Assembly: GCA_963521065.1 (NCBI GenBank)
Contig: CAUQTI010000008.1
Span: forward strand, 62,001-126,000
Length of the DNA stretch: 64,000 nt
From: IOR16 sp963521065
GTDB taxonomy: Bacteria > Bacillota > Clostridia > Peptostreptococcales > Anaerovoracaceae
Reading direction: 5' to 3'
Shown: piece after piece, positions 53,074 to 61,056 of the stretch
Layout of the letters: the number at the start of each line of letters is the position of its first letter
Position numbering within the stretch: position 1 is the stretch's first letter
Notes under the pieces: generated by a model
The model's database searches: none
What the model was told of the DNA's origin: nothing
The model's input: the letters and a program-made list of their open reading frames with translations, nothing else
Program-made: the position numbers and the translations under genes

Positions 53074-53979
53074 TTATATAATTCGTACTTCCGGTTTCAA
53101 GCTCACGCCGCTTTTGTCATAAACCGTCTGCTGAACAATCGTCATCAAATGAATAATATCCGCTGCCGTCGCGTCTCCTTCGTTTACAATAAAGCCTGCA
53201 TGGAGCGGAGAAACTCTGGCACCGCCGACACGCAGACCCTTTAAGCCTGCTTCTTCAATCAGACTTCCTGCAAAATGACCTTCCGGCCGCTTAAAAAAGC
53301 TTCCGGCGCTTGGCAGTGAAAGCGGCTGCTTCTCACTCCGCTTCGCACTTAATTCTTTCATGCGTGCCTTAATCTCTTCTTGATTTCCTGATTTTAGATA
53401 AAGCTTAACGCCGATAATAATCTCGTCAACCTCTTGAAAAATACTTTTACGGTACTCCAATTTCAAGGCTTCTGCCTTGCGGTCCTTCATCATCCCATTT
53501 TTGGTGATGGAGGCTGTGCTGATTACAACATCCTTCATTTCTCCGCCATACGCACCGGCATTCATGTAAACGGCACCGCCTAAGCTTCCTGGAATCCCCG
53601 CTGCAAATTCAAGCCCGGTCAAAGAGTTCTCCATCGCTTTTTTCGCAACGGTCGACAGTAGCATTCCAGGCTCTGCGAAAATCACATTTCCTTCTATCCG
53701 AACGCGGTCAATCCCCTCTCCTATGCGGACAACGACGCCTTCATAGCCTTCGTCGCGAAACAGAGTATTGCTTCCGTTTCCGATGGTAATAAAAGGACAT
53801 TTTTCTTTGTTTAAAAGCTCAATGATTGAAAAAAGTTCCGATAAATTCGCCGGTTCTGCGAGCAGTGCCGCATTTCCTCCGGTACGAAACGATGTATATT
53901 CACGCATTGGCGCATCAAGATGCAGTTTATCTTCTTGTATATAAGGGAGAAGCTTCTCATAGATTTCTTTTTGATTCAA
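53074..53979 (-). CDS. murB: UDP-N-acetylmuramate dehydrogenase
   Basis: A 301-residue FAD enzyme reducing UDP-GlcNAc-enolpyruvate to UDP-MurNAc in peptidoglycan synthesis. Motifs: YTSFRTGGNA, TIGNGSNTL, AGIPGSLGGAVYMNAGAYG, the catalytic Ser in AGSFFKRP, and the C-terminal VSLKPEVRII. It is a type IIa/b MurB by length. TTG start at 53979 with GGAGG upstream. First gene of the murB-PHP-rapZ-yvcK-kce block. Confidence 0.96.
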   Translation of the reverse strand: MNQKEIYEKLLPYIQEDKLHLDAPMREYTSFRTGGNAALLAEPANLSELFSIIELLNKEKCPFITIGNGSNTLFRDEGYEGVVVRIGEGIDRVRIEGNVIFAEPGMLLSTVAKKAMENSLTGLEFAAGIPGSLGGAVYMNAGAYGGEMKDVVISTASITKNGMMKDRKAEALKLEYRKSIFQEVDEIIIGVKLYLKSGNQEEIKARMKELSAKRSEKQPLSLPSAGSFFKRPEGHFAGSLIEEAGLKGLRVGGARVSPLHAGFIVNEGDATAADIIHLMTIVQQTVYDKSGVSLKPEVRII

Positions 53980-54214
53980 AACGATTTCCTCCAGGCAATA
54001 AAATTCTTTCTTTTATTATATTAGACTTTTCGAATAAAGTAAACCACCGCATCGGAAAGTCCCGCCGTACTGCGATTAATAAATACGCAGCCTTTATGCA
54101 AAAGCTCCCTTTACGCTACAGGTTATATTGCTGAAAATCCTGCTTTTTTAATATATGCAGTGAGTGTGCATGCTTGAAAAGCAATTTGAACTCAGAGGAA
54201 AGAACAAAACAAGC

Positions 54215-55213
54215 CTATGCAATATAGAGGATCGTCATTTTTAACTTACTCCCAATCTGCTCACGCAAAAAAGTCTCTGCTTCCTCGCGAAGCTCATTCC
54301 GATAGCAATATTTTCCTCGGCCTCGCCCTGTCATGAGTGCACGGTCAAAAATAGGGACAGCATTAGGGAAGGCTTCTGTGTTAATTGCATCCTGCACAAA
54401 GCTGTAAGTCATAAGAATCAGCTCAATAAAGCCGCTTTTCCTGACCTTTGGTGAAAGCTCCTCTGCAAGCTGATCAATCAACGCTTCATACAGCTTTTTC
54501 CATCCAGGCAGCAGGATAACCGGTGCAATCAATATTCCCACAGGATAACCGGCCTCCGCCATATCATTCAGAGCGCGTATGCGCGAATCCAGTGATGAGG
54601 TCCCCAATTCCACTCGCCGGATGATTTCATCTGGATTTAAGCTCATACGAAAGATCACCTTGCCTTTGTGATCCAAATTCAACAGAGGCTGCACCATATC
54701 AAATTTCGTGGGAAAGGTCAGGTGACCGCGTCCCTCTTTTCCAAAGACTTCAATGGTCCACGGTAAATTTTCGGTCACTCCATTTTCTAATACCAAATCG
54801 CTGTTACTGCCAATTTCAAATGTCTGCGGTACTGGTGCGGCAGCGTCTGTTTTCAAAAGACGTTCCATCATTTGTTCCCGATTTACAAACAAACGCAAAT
54901 AAGCGCATTTGTTATAGCTGCACACAAGATAGCAATATAAGCACATTGCCTGACAGCCGGAGGATGTATACGGCACCAGCCAGTCGGAAACCTTATGATT
55001 TTTCACATATTTGTGTGTTTTTCGAATGCCAAGAATCAAATGCTGCTTTAGCTTTGGAAAATCCTTATTTTCAGCAGTGCTCAGCTCGGGTATGCGATTA
55101 TGAGATGCAATCTCTATCCACGGCAAAGACTGATATTGCTTATGCAATCTTTGTCCCAATACAGATTCCAACGCCTGCGGCTCATAATAGACGGCATCAA
55201 ATTGAAGTTTCAT
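54215..55213 (-). CDS. splB: Spore photoproduct lyase
   Basis: A 332-residue radical-SAM DNA repair enzyme that reverses the thymine dimer formed in UV-exposed spores. The CxxxCxxC motif is GCQAMCLYC (near 86-94), and the nearby Cys of YLVCSYNKC includes the position that supplies the H atom in known SplB. ATG 55213 has AGGAGG 6 nt upstream. The gene supports an endospore former. I see no clear sigma-G promoter in the 263-bp upstream gap. Confidence 0.93.
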   Translation of the reverse strand: MKLQFDAVYYEPQALESVLGQRLHKQYQSLPWIEIASHNRIPELSTAENKDFPKLKQHLILGIRKTHKYVKNHKVSDWLVPYTSSGCQAMCLYCYLVCSYNKCAYLRLFVNREQMMERLLKTDAAAPVPQTFEIGSNSDLVLENGVTENLPWTIEVFGKEGRGHLTFPTKFDMVQPLLNLDHKGKVIFRMSLNPDEIIRRVELGTSSLDSRIRALNDMAEAGYPVGILIAPVILLPGWKKLYEALIDQLAEELSPKVRKSGFIELILMTYSFVQDAINTEAFPNAVPIFDRALMTGRGRGKYCYRNELREEAETFLREQIGSKLKMTILYIA

Positions 55214-55358
55214 CTCACTCCTCCTGTTTTTCTGACTGACACAGTTCCTATTCGCTCTCAACGGATATCCATACAAATTTCAAAATTTATTTTTCTTCCC
55301 ACTTCTCTCGAAATATTGTATATTCAACTATTACCCCACCTTCCCCAAACAGACAACT

Positions 55359-55392
55359 TGAATAAATATTTATATATATGAATATTTATTTA
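55359..55392 (+). promoter_or_regulatory. Tandem ARG-box-like sequences upstream of argG
   Basis: TGAATAAATATTTA (55359-55372) and TGAATATTTATTTA (55379-55392) resemble the B. subtilis AhrC operator half-sites (TGAAT-A/T4-ATTCA) and are 20 bp apart, about two helical turns. Confidence 0.5.
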
Positions 55393-55400
55393 TTTTTCTC

Positions 55401-55429
55401 TTGATTTTTTCTTTTTACGGTACTATACT
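55401..55429 (+). promoter_or_regulatory. argG promoter
   Basis: TTGATT-17-TATACT, about 48 nt before the ATG. Confidence 0.75.
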
Positions 55430-55476
55430 AATTAACATATATTTGGGACTATACACAGTTAAGGAGAGTAACAGCC

Positions 55477-56742
55477 ATGAACAAAGAAAAAATTATACTT
55501 GCCTATTCCGGCGGACTGGATACATCAGTTATTGTAACCTGGCTCAAGGAAAAATATGATTATGACGTGATTGCCGTCTGCATTGATGCGGGACAGAAAG
55601 AAGATTTTGCCGCAATTGAACAAAAAGCCTACCAGACCGGAGCCTCAAAAGCTTACGTTATTGATGTGAAAAAGGAATTTGTAGAACAATTTATTTGGCC
55701 GGTATTAAAGGCCGGTGCTGTCTACGAAGGCGATTACCTTTTAGGAACCTCTATGGCCCGTCCATTGATGGCACAGAAGCTTGTAGAAATTGCAGAAAAA
55801 GAAGGAGCGCATCTGATTGCACACGGCTGCACAGGAAAAGGAAACGATCAGGTTCGTTTTGAAAGCTCAATCAAAGCGCTGAACCCTTCCATTAAAATTA
55901 TCGCACCGTGGCGTATGTGGGATTTGAAATCAAGAGAGGATTGTCTTCTTTATGCAAAAGAACACAAAATTCCCGTTGCGCAAAGCGTAACAAAAATTTA
56001 TAGCCGTGATGAAAACCTGTGGCATATCAGCCACGAGGGCGGCAACCTTGAAAATCCGTGGAATGAGCATTTAGATGATATGCTGATTTTAAGCGTTCCG
56101 CCGGAAAAAGCACCCGATCACCCACTTTACGTTGAGATTGACTTTGAAAAGGGTATCCCAACGGGGATTAACGGCACCAAAATGGACGGAGTAGAGCTTC
56201 TTTCGTATCTAAACAAAGTGGGCGGCGAGCATGCAATCGGCTGCATTGATATCGTCGAAAACCGACTTGTCGGGATGAAATCCAGAGGGGTTTATGAGAC
56301 GCCGGGCGGTACGATTCTCTTCCGCGCACACCATGCACTGGAAAAGCTGATTTTAGATCGTGATACAATGGCGTATAAAAACATCGTGGCACAGAAATAT
56401 TCAGAATTGGTCTATGACGGCCGTTGGTTTACCCCACTACGGGAAGCAATCGACGCATTTGTCAATGTAACGCAGTCAAGTGCAACCGGAACCGTTCGCA
56501 TAAAGCTTTATAAGGGCAGCTGTACGGCAGTCGGTTCAAAATCGCCATATTCTCTTTACAGCGAAGAATTTGCAACCTTTAGTGAAGACGAGGTCTATGA
56601 TCAAAAAGACGCAGAGGGCTTCATCAACCTATTCTCTCTTCCATTGAAAATACGTGCTATTCTAAAAGAGCAGCACGAAGGAAGCAAAGGAAGCGAAACA
56701 CTTGGAAAAAAAGTAATCCGCGGAGGAGACTTCGTAGAATAG
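55477..56742 (+). CDS. argG: Argininosuccinate synthase
   Basis: A 421-residue ATP pyrophosphatase joining citrulline and aspartate. The PP-loop AYSGGLDTSV is at residues 9-18, HGCTGKGNDQVRFE follows, and SRDENLWHISHEGG lies in the citrulline-binding part. SD AAGGAGAG. argH is not adjacent, so argininosuccinate lyase must lie elsewhere. It could recapture citrulline and so compete with arcB. The stop is 3 nt from the convergent Fic-like gene. Confidence 0.97.
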   Translation: MNKEKIILAYSGGLDTSVIVTWLKEKYDYDVIAVCIDAGQKEDFAAIEQKAYQTGASKAYVIDVKKEFVEQFIWPVLKAGAVYEGDYLLGTSMARPLMAQKLVEIAEKEGAHLIAHGCTGKGNDQVRFESSIKALNPSIKIIAPWRMWDLKSREDCLLYAKEHKIPVAQSVTKIYSRDENLWHISHEGGNLENPWNEHLDDMLILSVPPEKAPDHPLYVEIDFEKGIPTGINGTKMDGVELLSYLNKVGGEHAIGCIDIVENRLVGMKSRGVYETPGGTILFRAHHALEKLILDRDTMAYKNIVAQKYSELVYDGRWFTPLREAIDAFVNVTQSSATGTVRIKLYKGSCTAVGSKSPYSLYSEEFATFSEDEVYDQKDAEGFINLFSLPLKIRAILKEQHEGSKGSETLGKKVIRGGDFVE

Positions 56743-56745
56743 AGT

Positions 56746-57465
56746 TTAACGGCAGGGCGCAGTCAATTGGAGCATAATCTCCAATTGATTATAAACCCCG
56801 CGTTCTACGACCTGATAAAACGGTTCAATTTCTTCGTTCTTTAGATAGCATTGCAATGTCTCATTATATTCCGTTTCACTTACAGACAGAGCAATTGGCG
56901 GAAATCCATTTTGTACTAATATGTATAAGAGCGCCATTCTTGCCATTGCCTTTGAACGGAAACCAAATGGATAAATCTCAACGATTTTATGATGGAGATA
57001 AGAGGCGGTTCGAATCGGATTCTCTGTTTTATTCTCGTTCAGCCAATCAAACAAAAGCTCCATCTGCTCCCTAATCTCTTTAAAATGTGGAGGATTGTAG
57101 CGCAGCTCGAATAATACCGGGTTATTACTGCGATAAATCTCCTCTTCCTTTGGGAAAAGGATGCAATACAGCTGCTCCAGGAGCTTTTCATCCAACTCAT
57201 TTTTCATATCCACCGATAAATAAATTTCTCTGATTGCCTCTCTATAATTTTGAATTTGACTGTGCTCTATTACATTTACACTCACGACAAATTCACCCTT
57301 CATAATCCGCAAGACATCCTGCCGGCATACAAGGCTGCCATCAAGACGCATGGAAGAGTCAATCCAGTTATGAAAACTCGTTTCTCTCATATAGCTCTCA
57401 ATCTCTGGCGGAAACGGCTTTCTGTTTTCTAAAATAAGATGCTTCTTCTTAATTTCTCTATACAT
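56746..57465 (-). CDS. Degenerate Fic-fold protein
   Basis: A 239-residue protein with the Fic scaffold: an N-terminal segment like the inhibitory helix (SSMRLDGS, 37-44, Asp where Glu is usual), PVLFELRYNPPHFKEIREQM, then WLNE. At the active site HPFxxGNGRxxR the sequence is YPFGFRSKAMAR (165-176). The catalytic His is Tyr165 and the anion-binding GNGR is lost; only the last Arg remains. AMPylation activity is therefore unlikely. The start has GAGG upstream. No partner gene is evident. Confidence 0.78.
   Translation of the reverse strand: MYREIKKKHLILENRKPFPPEIESYMRETSFHNWIDSSMRLDGSLVCRQDVLRIMKGEFVVSVNVIEHSQIQNYREAIREIYLSVDMKNELDEKLLEQLYCILFPKEEEIYRSNNPVLFELRYNPPHFKEIREQMELLFDWLNENKTENPIRTASYLHHKIVEIYPFGFRSKAMARMALLYILVQNGFPPIALSVSETEYNETLQCYLKNEEIEPFYQVVERGVYNQLEIMLQLTAPCR
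56763..56788. other. Perfect inverted repeat at the argG/Fic convergent ends
   Basis: TCAATTGGAG-N6-CTCCAATTGA lies within the last codons of the Fic-like gene, 20 nt past the argG stop. It lacks a T-run, so it may stall rather than terminate transcription. Confidence 0.5.
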
Positions 57466-57609
57466 AAATACACCTCATTCAAATTGCTTTCAGTATATCT
57501 CTATTCTTGATTTTCTGCAAGACAAAACCGTCTTCTTCCCTCTTGCATTTTAAATAATTTCCAGTATCCTGTATTTTTTTATCGCCTACCGCTCCCCTGT
57601 TTCATATGC

Positions 57610-57615
57610 TATAAT
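57610..57615 (+). promoter_or_regulatory. -10 element before the mgtC leader repeats
   Basis: TATAAT at the junction with the first repeat; its last bases are the start of the repeat unit. No good -35 is visible, so a regulator or extended contacts may be needed. Confidence 0.45.
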
Positions 57616-57850
57616 AGATACAATTTATATGTAGTAAAATAAAAACATTTTACTGCCGATGTATCTATTGCATCGGTGTGTAGTAAACCGGAGCAACGGT
57701 TTACACTGATGATGGAATAGATACAATTTATATGTAGTGAAATAAAAATATTTTACTGCCGATGTATCCATTGCATCGGTGTGTAGTAAACCGGAGCAAC
57801 GGTTTACACTGATGATGGAATAGATACAATTTATATGTGGTAAAATAAAA
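57613..57850 (+). repeat. Tandem 103-bp structured repeat in the mgtC leader (2.3 copies)
   Basis: Unit 1 is 57613-57715, unit 2 is 57716-57818, and a partial unit is 57819-57850, ending just before the mgtC ribosome site. Each full unit holds three hairpins. A: AGTAAAAT / ATTTTACT (57633-57654). B: CCGATG / CATCGG (57656-57676). C: GTAAACCG / CGGTTTAC (57683-57704). The few differences between units fall in loops or keep G-U pairing in stem A, which suggests selection on RNA structure. The period and the hairpins exclude a CRISPR array. The unit is not a riboswitch class I recognise. Confidence 0.85.
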
Positions 57851-57867
57851 CAAAAGGAGGAGTGTGA

Positions 57868-58572
57868 ATGCTCCAATTGCACGTTTTTTATCTTTCTTAT
57901 CTTCAAGATATCAATTTAATTTCCGTTACCGTCCGGCTGGTACTCGCCATTCTTTTGGGCGGTATGATTGGATTGGAACGTGGTTCAAACAAGCATCAAG
58001 CCGGTTTTCGCACACACATGCTCGTCTGTATGGGAGCCGCACTTGCCATGCTTACCAACCAGTTTATCTACGAAACCATGACGACTGCGTCTGACCCTGC
58101 AAGGCTTGGCGCGCAGGTAATCAGCGGTATCGGTTTTTTAGGGGTCGGTACAATCTTAGTCACAGGCCGCCATAAAATCAAGGGACTCACGACGGCAGCC
58201 GGGCTTTGGGCCTCCGCCTGTACCGGTCTTGCAATCGGCATCGGTTTTTACTCCGGCGCAATTATTGCCGGAATTTTAATCTTCGTTGTGCTGGCCTTTC
58301 TTCCGGGCATCGAAATGTATTTTTATAAACGTTCAAAAATGATTGACCTTTATATCGAAACCGACTCAGTAAAGCGAGTGGCTTCTCTGCTGAAATTTAT
58401 CCGCAGCCTGAATGTTTCTATTCCAGAAACCCATTTGAGCCGCTCTGAAACCATATCGGAAAATACGGTGGGAATCCACCTCTCTATCAAGCTTTCCAAG
58501 CAGGCCAACCGCGATGAGCTTCTTGAAAAAATCAGCAGTCTTGAAGGCGTTTACTTACTGGAAGAAATTTAA
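57868..58572 (+). CDS. MgtC/SapB family membrane protein
   Basis: A 234-residue protein. Four to five transmembrane helices (about 20-150) carry the family signature RLVLAILLGGMIGLERG and the QVISGIGFLGVGTIL motif with GLTTAAGLWASA. A C-terminal ACT-like domain (about 155-234) follows. MgtC proteins modulate ATP synthase and magnesium homeostasis in some bacteria; whether this one does is unknown. The ATG follows GGAGG. It heads a three-gene operon behind the tandem structured leader. Confidence 0.9.
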   Translation: MLQLHVFYLSYLQDINLISVTVRLVLAILLGGMIGLERGSNKHQAGFRTHMLVCMGAALAMLTNQFIYETMTTASDPARLGAQVISGIGFLGVGTILVTGRHKIKGLTTAAGLWASACTGLAIGIGFYSGAIIAGILIFVVLAFLPGIEMYFYKRSKMIDLYIETDSVKRVASLLKFIRSLNVSIPETHLSRSETISENTVGIHLSIKLSKQANRDELLEKISSLEGVYLLEEI

Positions 58573-58616
58573 AAAAAGAAATCAAAATCATAAGGATAAA
58601 TAAGGAGGGATTTGAA

Positions 58617-59201
58617 TTGAACGATCAGACCATAAAATCATTATTGGGCTTTGTCTTAGAGCACAAAGCAAACATCACCGCCTGCCTCGATTACTTCCAA
58701 GCAGCGGACTTAAAAAACGGGGTACTCTCCATTCCCGAAGAGCTTGTAAACGATGCGTGTAAAAAAACAATCTTGACGAAGCTTTCCCCTTATCTACGCG
58801 AGTATAAAGTCTCTTTTTCCGGTAATTTTATCTTCGTCGACCTAAACCTGAATATCAAGCAGCTCGGCCCAATCAAGGCCATGTATCTGCTCAGTATAGA
58901 GGAATGTACCTTTGAGCCGCACAAGCATCGACTGACCCTCAGCTACCGGGAAGATATCCGTCCTCAAGGCGGCCCAATGCAGTCTATGATGCTAAAGACT
59001 TTTCTTCTGAATCAGGGAAATCTCCTGCAAAAGGCGGTCAGTATGTCAGGCTCAAAGGCGGTCCGTGCCACACGCACTCACGTTGCATTTGACCTCGACC
59101 AGCTGCCGCTGTTTTCCGCTGCATTTTTTGAAAAGCTAAGCTTGCAATATGCCCAGTGCCAAGATGGAAAGCTAATGTTTCATTTTACCTTTTTAGAATA
59201 G
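58617..59201 (+). CDS. Protein of unknown function in the mgtC operon
   Basis: A 194-residue soluble protein; I do not recognise it. The start is TTG 58617 after GGAGGG. It appears alpha/beta, with a central alternating hydrophobic segment (FSGNFIFVDLNLNIKQLG) that looks beta-rich, and no signal peptide or membrane helix. It follows mgtC by 44 nt and precedes the hemerythrin-like gene by 11 nt, so the three are likely co-transcribed. A lipid-binding or beta-barrel fold is possible but unsupported. Confidence 0.75.
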   Translation: MNDQTIKSLLGFVLEHKANITACLDYFQAADLKNGVLSIPEELVNDACKKTILTKLSPYLREYKVSFSGNFIFVDLNLNIKQLGPIKAMYLLSIEECTFEPHKHRLTLSYREDIRPQGGPMQSMMLKTFLLNQGNLLQKAVSMSGSKAVRATRTHVAFDLDQLPLFSAAFFEKLSLQYAQCQDGKLMFHFTFLE

Positions 59202-59212
59202 AGGAACCGATT

Positions 59213-59620
59213 ATGCCGATCATACCATGGGATAAAAGCTTCGAAACAGGAGTGCCGCTTTTGGATGAAACGCGCAAGCGCTTTCTTCTAAAGGCAAACC
59301 TTTTCTGTCTGAAATGTAAAATCTACTGTGCCCCTTTGGAATGCGAAGAGGGGCTTTCTTCCTTGGAAACGCTTCTTCTTTCGTATTTTTCAAAAGAAGA
59401 AGCATTGCAAAAAGAATACGAATATCCTTACTTTCACCATCACCAAGCCACACACGACCATTTGCGTGCAAGAATGCGGGAAATCGGATTTCTGCTTCGC
59501 AGCAATGCCTTTTCCGAGTCTTCGTTGCAGGAATTTTACCATTTCCTCTCCGATGTCTTTTGCGAGCATCTGCGTTTTGACGATATCAAATTCGCAAAAT
59601 ATCTGCGAAAAAACCAATAA
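59213..59620 (+). CDS. Hemerythrin-like protein with incomplete di-iron site
   Basis: A 135-residue four-helix protein with the bacteriohemerythrin layout (IPWDKSFETGVPLLDE start). Five of the seven usual ligands are present: E62, H77, H81, H119 and D124. The first two histidines are replaced by Arg21 and Tyr58; in classical hemerythrin these hold the iron that binds O2. It may bind one metal or sense something else. ATG 59213 follows GAGGA; the longer frame from 59156 overlaps the gene before. Confidence 0.85.
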   Translation: MPIIPWDKSFETGVPLLDETRKRFLLKANLFCLKCKIYCAPLECEEGLSSLETLLLSYFSKEEALQKEYEYPYFHHHQATHDHLRARMREIGFLLRSNAFSESSLQEFYHFLSDVFCEHLRFDDIKFAKYLRKNQ

Positions 59621-59635
59621 GTAACTCTGCACCAC

Positions 59636-59675
59636 CAAAAAGACTAATAATGAGATACACTGCTAGTCCTTTATT
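59636..59675. terminator. Terminator shared by the mgtC operon and fliB
   Basis: AAAAAGACTA ... TAGTCCTTTATT hairpin; its right arm contains the fliB stop codon. Moderate strength in both directions. Confidence 0.6.
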
Positions 59676-60889
59676 AAAATGGCGAGACTTGCAAGATCCT
59701 CCGTGCCGCGCAGCTGCGCTCGTTTCAGTAATGCCTCTTGATTCTGCGCATTATGCGTCAAATTCCTAGATATTCTTACAATGAGTTGTATGAACTCCTC
59801 ATCTGTCGCTGTTTCCGCCAGTTCACATTGCAAAACACCCTTTAAAAGCTGATAAAGCCCTGCAAAGCTCATATAATTTTCCCATAAGCTCTTTTCTTTG
59901 AAATGAAACGGCTGATGTGTGGTGAAAAACCATGTGACGAGTATATTTTCCAAAATGTATTCCCTATCCTCGAAAAAGCTTCTTACCCGCTGCTGCGCTG
60001 CACTGTATTCCAAAAGGTTACACGTATAAAGAAGCTCTCCTGTTTCATCTGCTTCTGCAGACACACCTATATTCTTCAATTTTCTTTTTAAAGTGTCACT
60101 CGCTTCCTCACTATAGTAGTTCATCAATAAAATTCCCATACTCATCGCCTGCAGATTTTGATTGCCCTTTACTTCCTTCCACATTCCAGTCAGTTCATCG
60201 GTCTCTAAAAGGGAAAGCATGCTGTCTACATAGGCAGGGAGTTCCGCTTCCTTTTGCTCCGCTTCCAGTCCGTCCATATGTTTGAGAAACATTCCCAACA
60301 GTAAAAAACGGTCATCGAGTGAAAGGCTTCGGCACTGTAATGTTGCAATCGCCAATACCTTAATATCAAGGACAAAGTCATAGATTACCCGCCTTTTCTC
60401 TCCTTTTACTTTCAAAGAAAAAAACTGTAAATCCTCTTTTAGTTCTTCCTCCTGTGAAATGAGTGCAATGCCGTCCCGCTTCTCCATCATCAGCTTTACA
60501 ACCGCTTCACAACCTAAAGAAAGATGGCGTTCTAAGACCCCAGCCGAAAGTGCATTTTGTCTAGGAAAGGTACGACACACATAATTTAAGCTCTCCGAGC
60601 CCGCTTCCAGCTGCAAGCGACATAGCCCTTCTTTAGAGATCAAGGGACAAAATCCCTTCTCGTTTAATCTAATCTTCCCATATTTCATTAATGTTGGATT
60701 TGTCCGAATCCGTGACAATGCCTTTTCTCGGACCTTCCCCAGTTCCGAGGATAGCCTCATATTTTTCAGCTTCTTATATTCCTGCTTTGATAGGTGAATA
60801 TTCCATTTTTGGCAACAGGTATAGTTACAGTCTCCACCGAGACATGCAAATTCATCGTAGTAATCCGGTTTAATTACATTGTATTTCAT
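59663..60889 (-). CDS. fliB: Flagellin lysine N-methylase FliB
   Basis: A 408-residue protein. The Cys-rich N-terminus CLGGDCNYTCCQKWNI (16-31) and later CPLISKEGLCRL and YVCRTFPR are the FliB/YkgJ-like Cys pattern, probably binding an Fe-S cluster. FliB transfers methyl groups to flagellin lysines; the assignment is strengthened by flagellin lying directly upstream on the same strand. A gap of about 165 nt with a terminator separates them. Confidence 0.9.
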   Translation of the reverse strand: MKYNVIKPDYYDEFACLGGDCNYTCCQKWNIHLSKQEYKKLKNMRLSSELGKVREKALSRIRTNPTLMKYGKIRLNEKGFCPLISKEGLCRLQLEAGSESLNYVCRTFPRQNALSAGVLERHLSLGCEAVVKLMMEKRDGIALISQEEELKEDLQFFSLKVKGEKRRVIYDFVLDIKVLAIATLQCRSLSLDDRFLLLGMFLKHMDGLEAEQKEAELPAYVDSMLSLLETDELTGMWKEVKGNQNLQAMSMGILLMNYYSEEASDTLKRKLKNIGVSAEADETGELLYTCNLLEYSAAQQRVRSFFEDREYILENILVTWFFTTHQPFHFKEKSLWENYMSFAGLYQLLKGVLQCELAETATDEEFIQLIVRISRNLTHNAQNQEALLKRAQLRGTEDLASLAILIKD

Positions 60890-60985
60890 TTATATCCTCC
60901 ATATAGCATTCTCTCGTTTCCTTTGTATAAAATAAAAATTACTATTTCTGTCCTTTTCCCTTCATAAAAAGAGATTTTTGTGAAA

Positions 60986-61013
60986 GGAAAAGGGCAGATT
61001 GCTCCGCCCTTTT
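60986..61013 (-). terminator. Terminator after flagellin
   Basis: AAAAGGGCGG ... CTGCCCTTTT hairpin followed by T/C-rich sequence on the minus strand, 44 nt past the flagellin stop. Confidence 0.75.
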
Positions 61014-61056
61014 ATCTTTATTATAAATCGTCCGATGCAAGGACTCTTTTCTGAAA

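Noticed and set aside
57613..57850. CRISPR-like tandem repeat
   Set aside because: The unit is 103 bp with only 2.3 copies, no unique spacers and no cas genes; it is a structured leader repeat.
57625..57906. 93-residue minus-strand open frame across the mgtC leader
   Set aside because: It is an internally duplicated translation of the 103-bp repeat, has no ribosome site and runs antisense to the mgtC leader.
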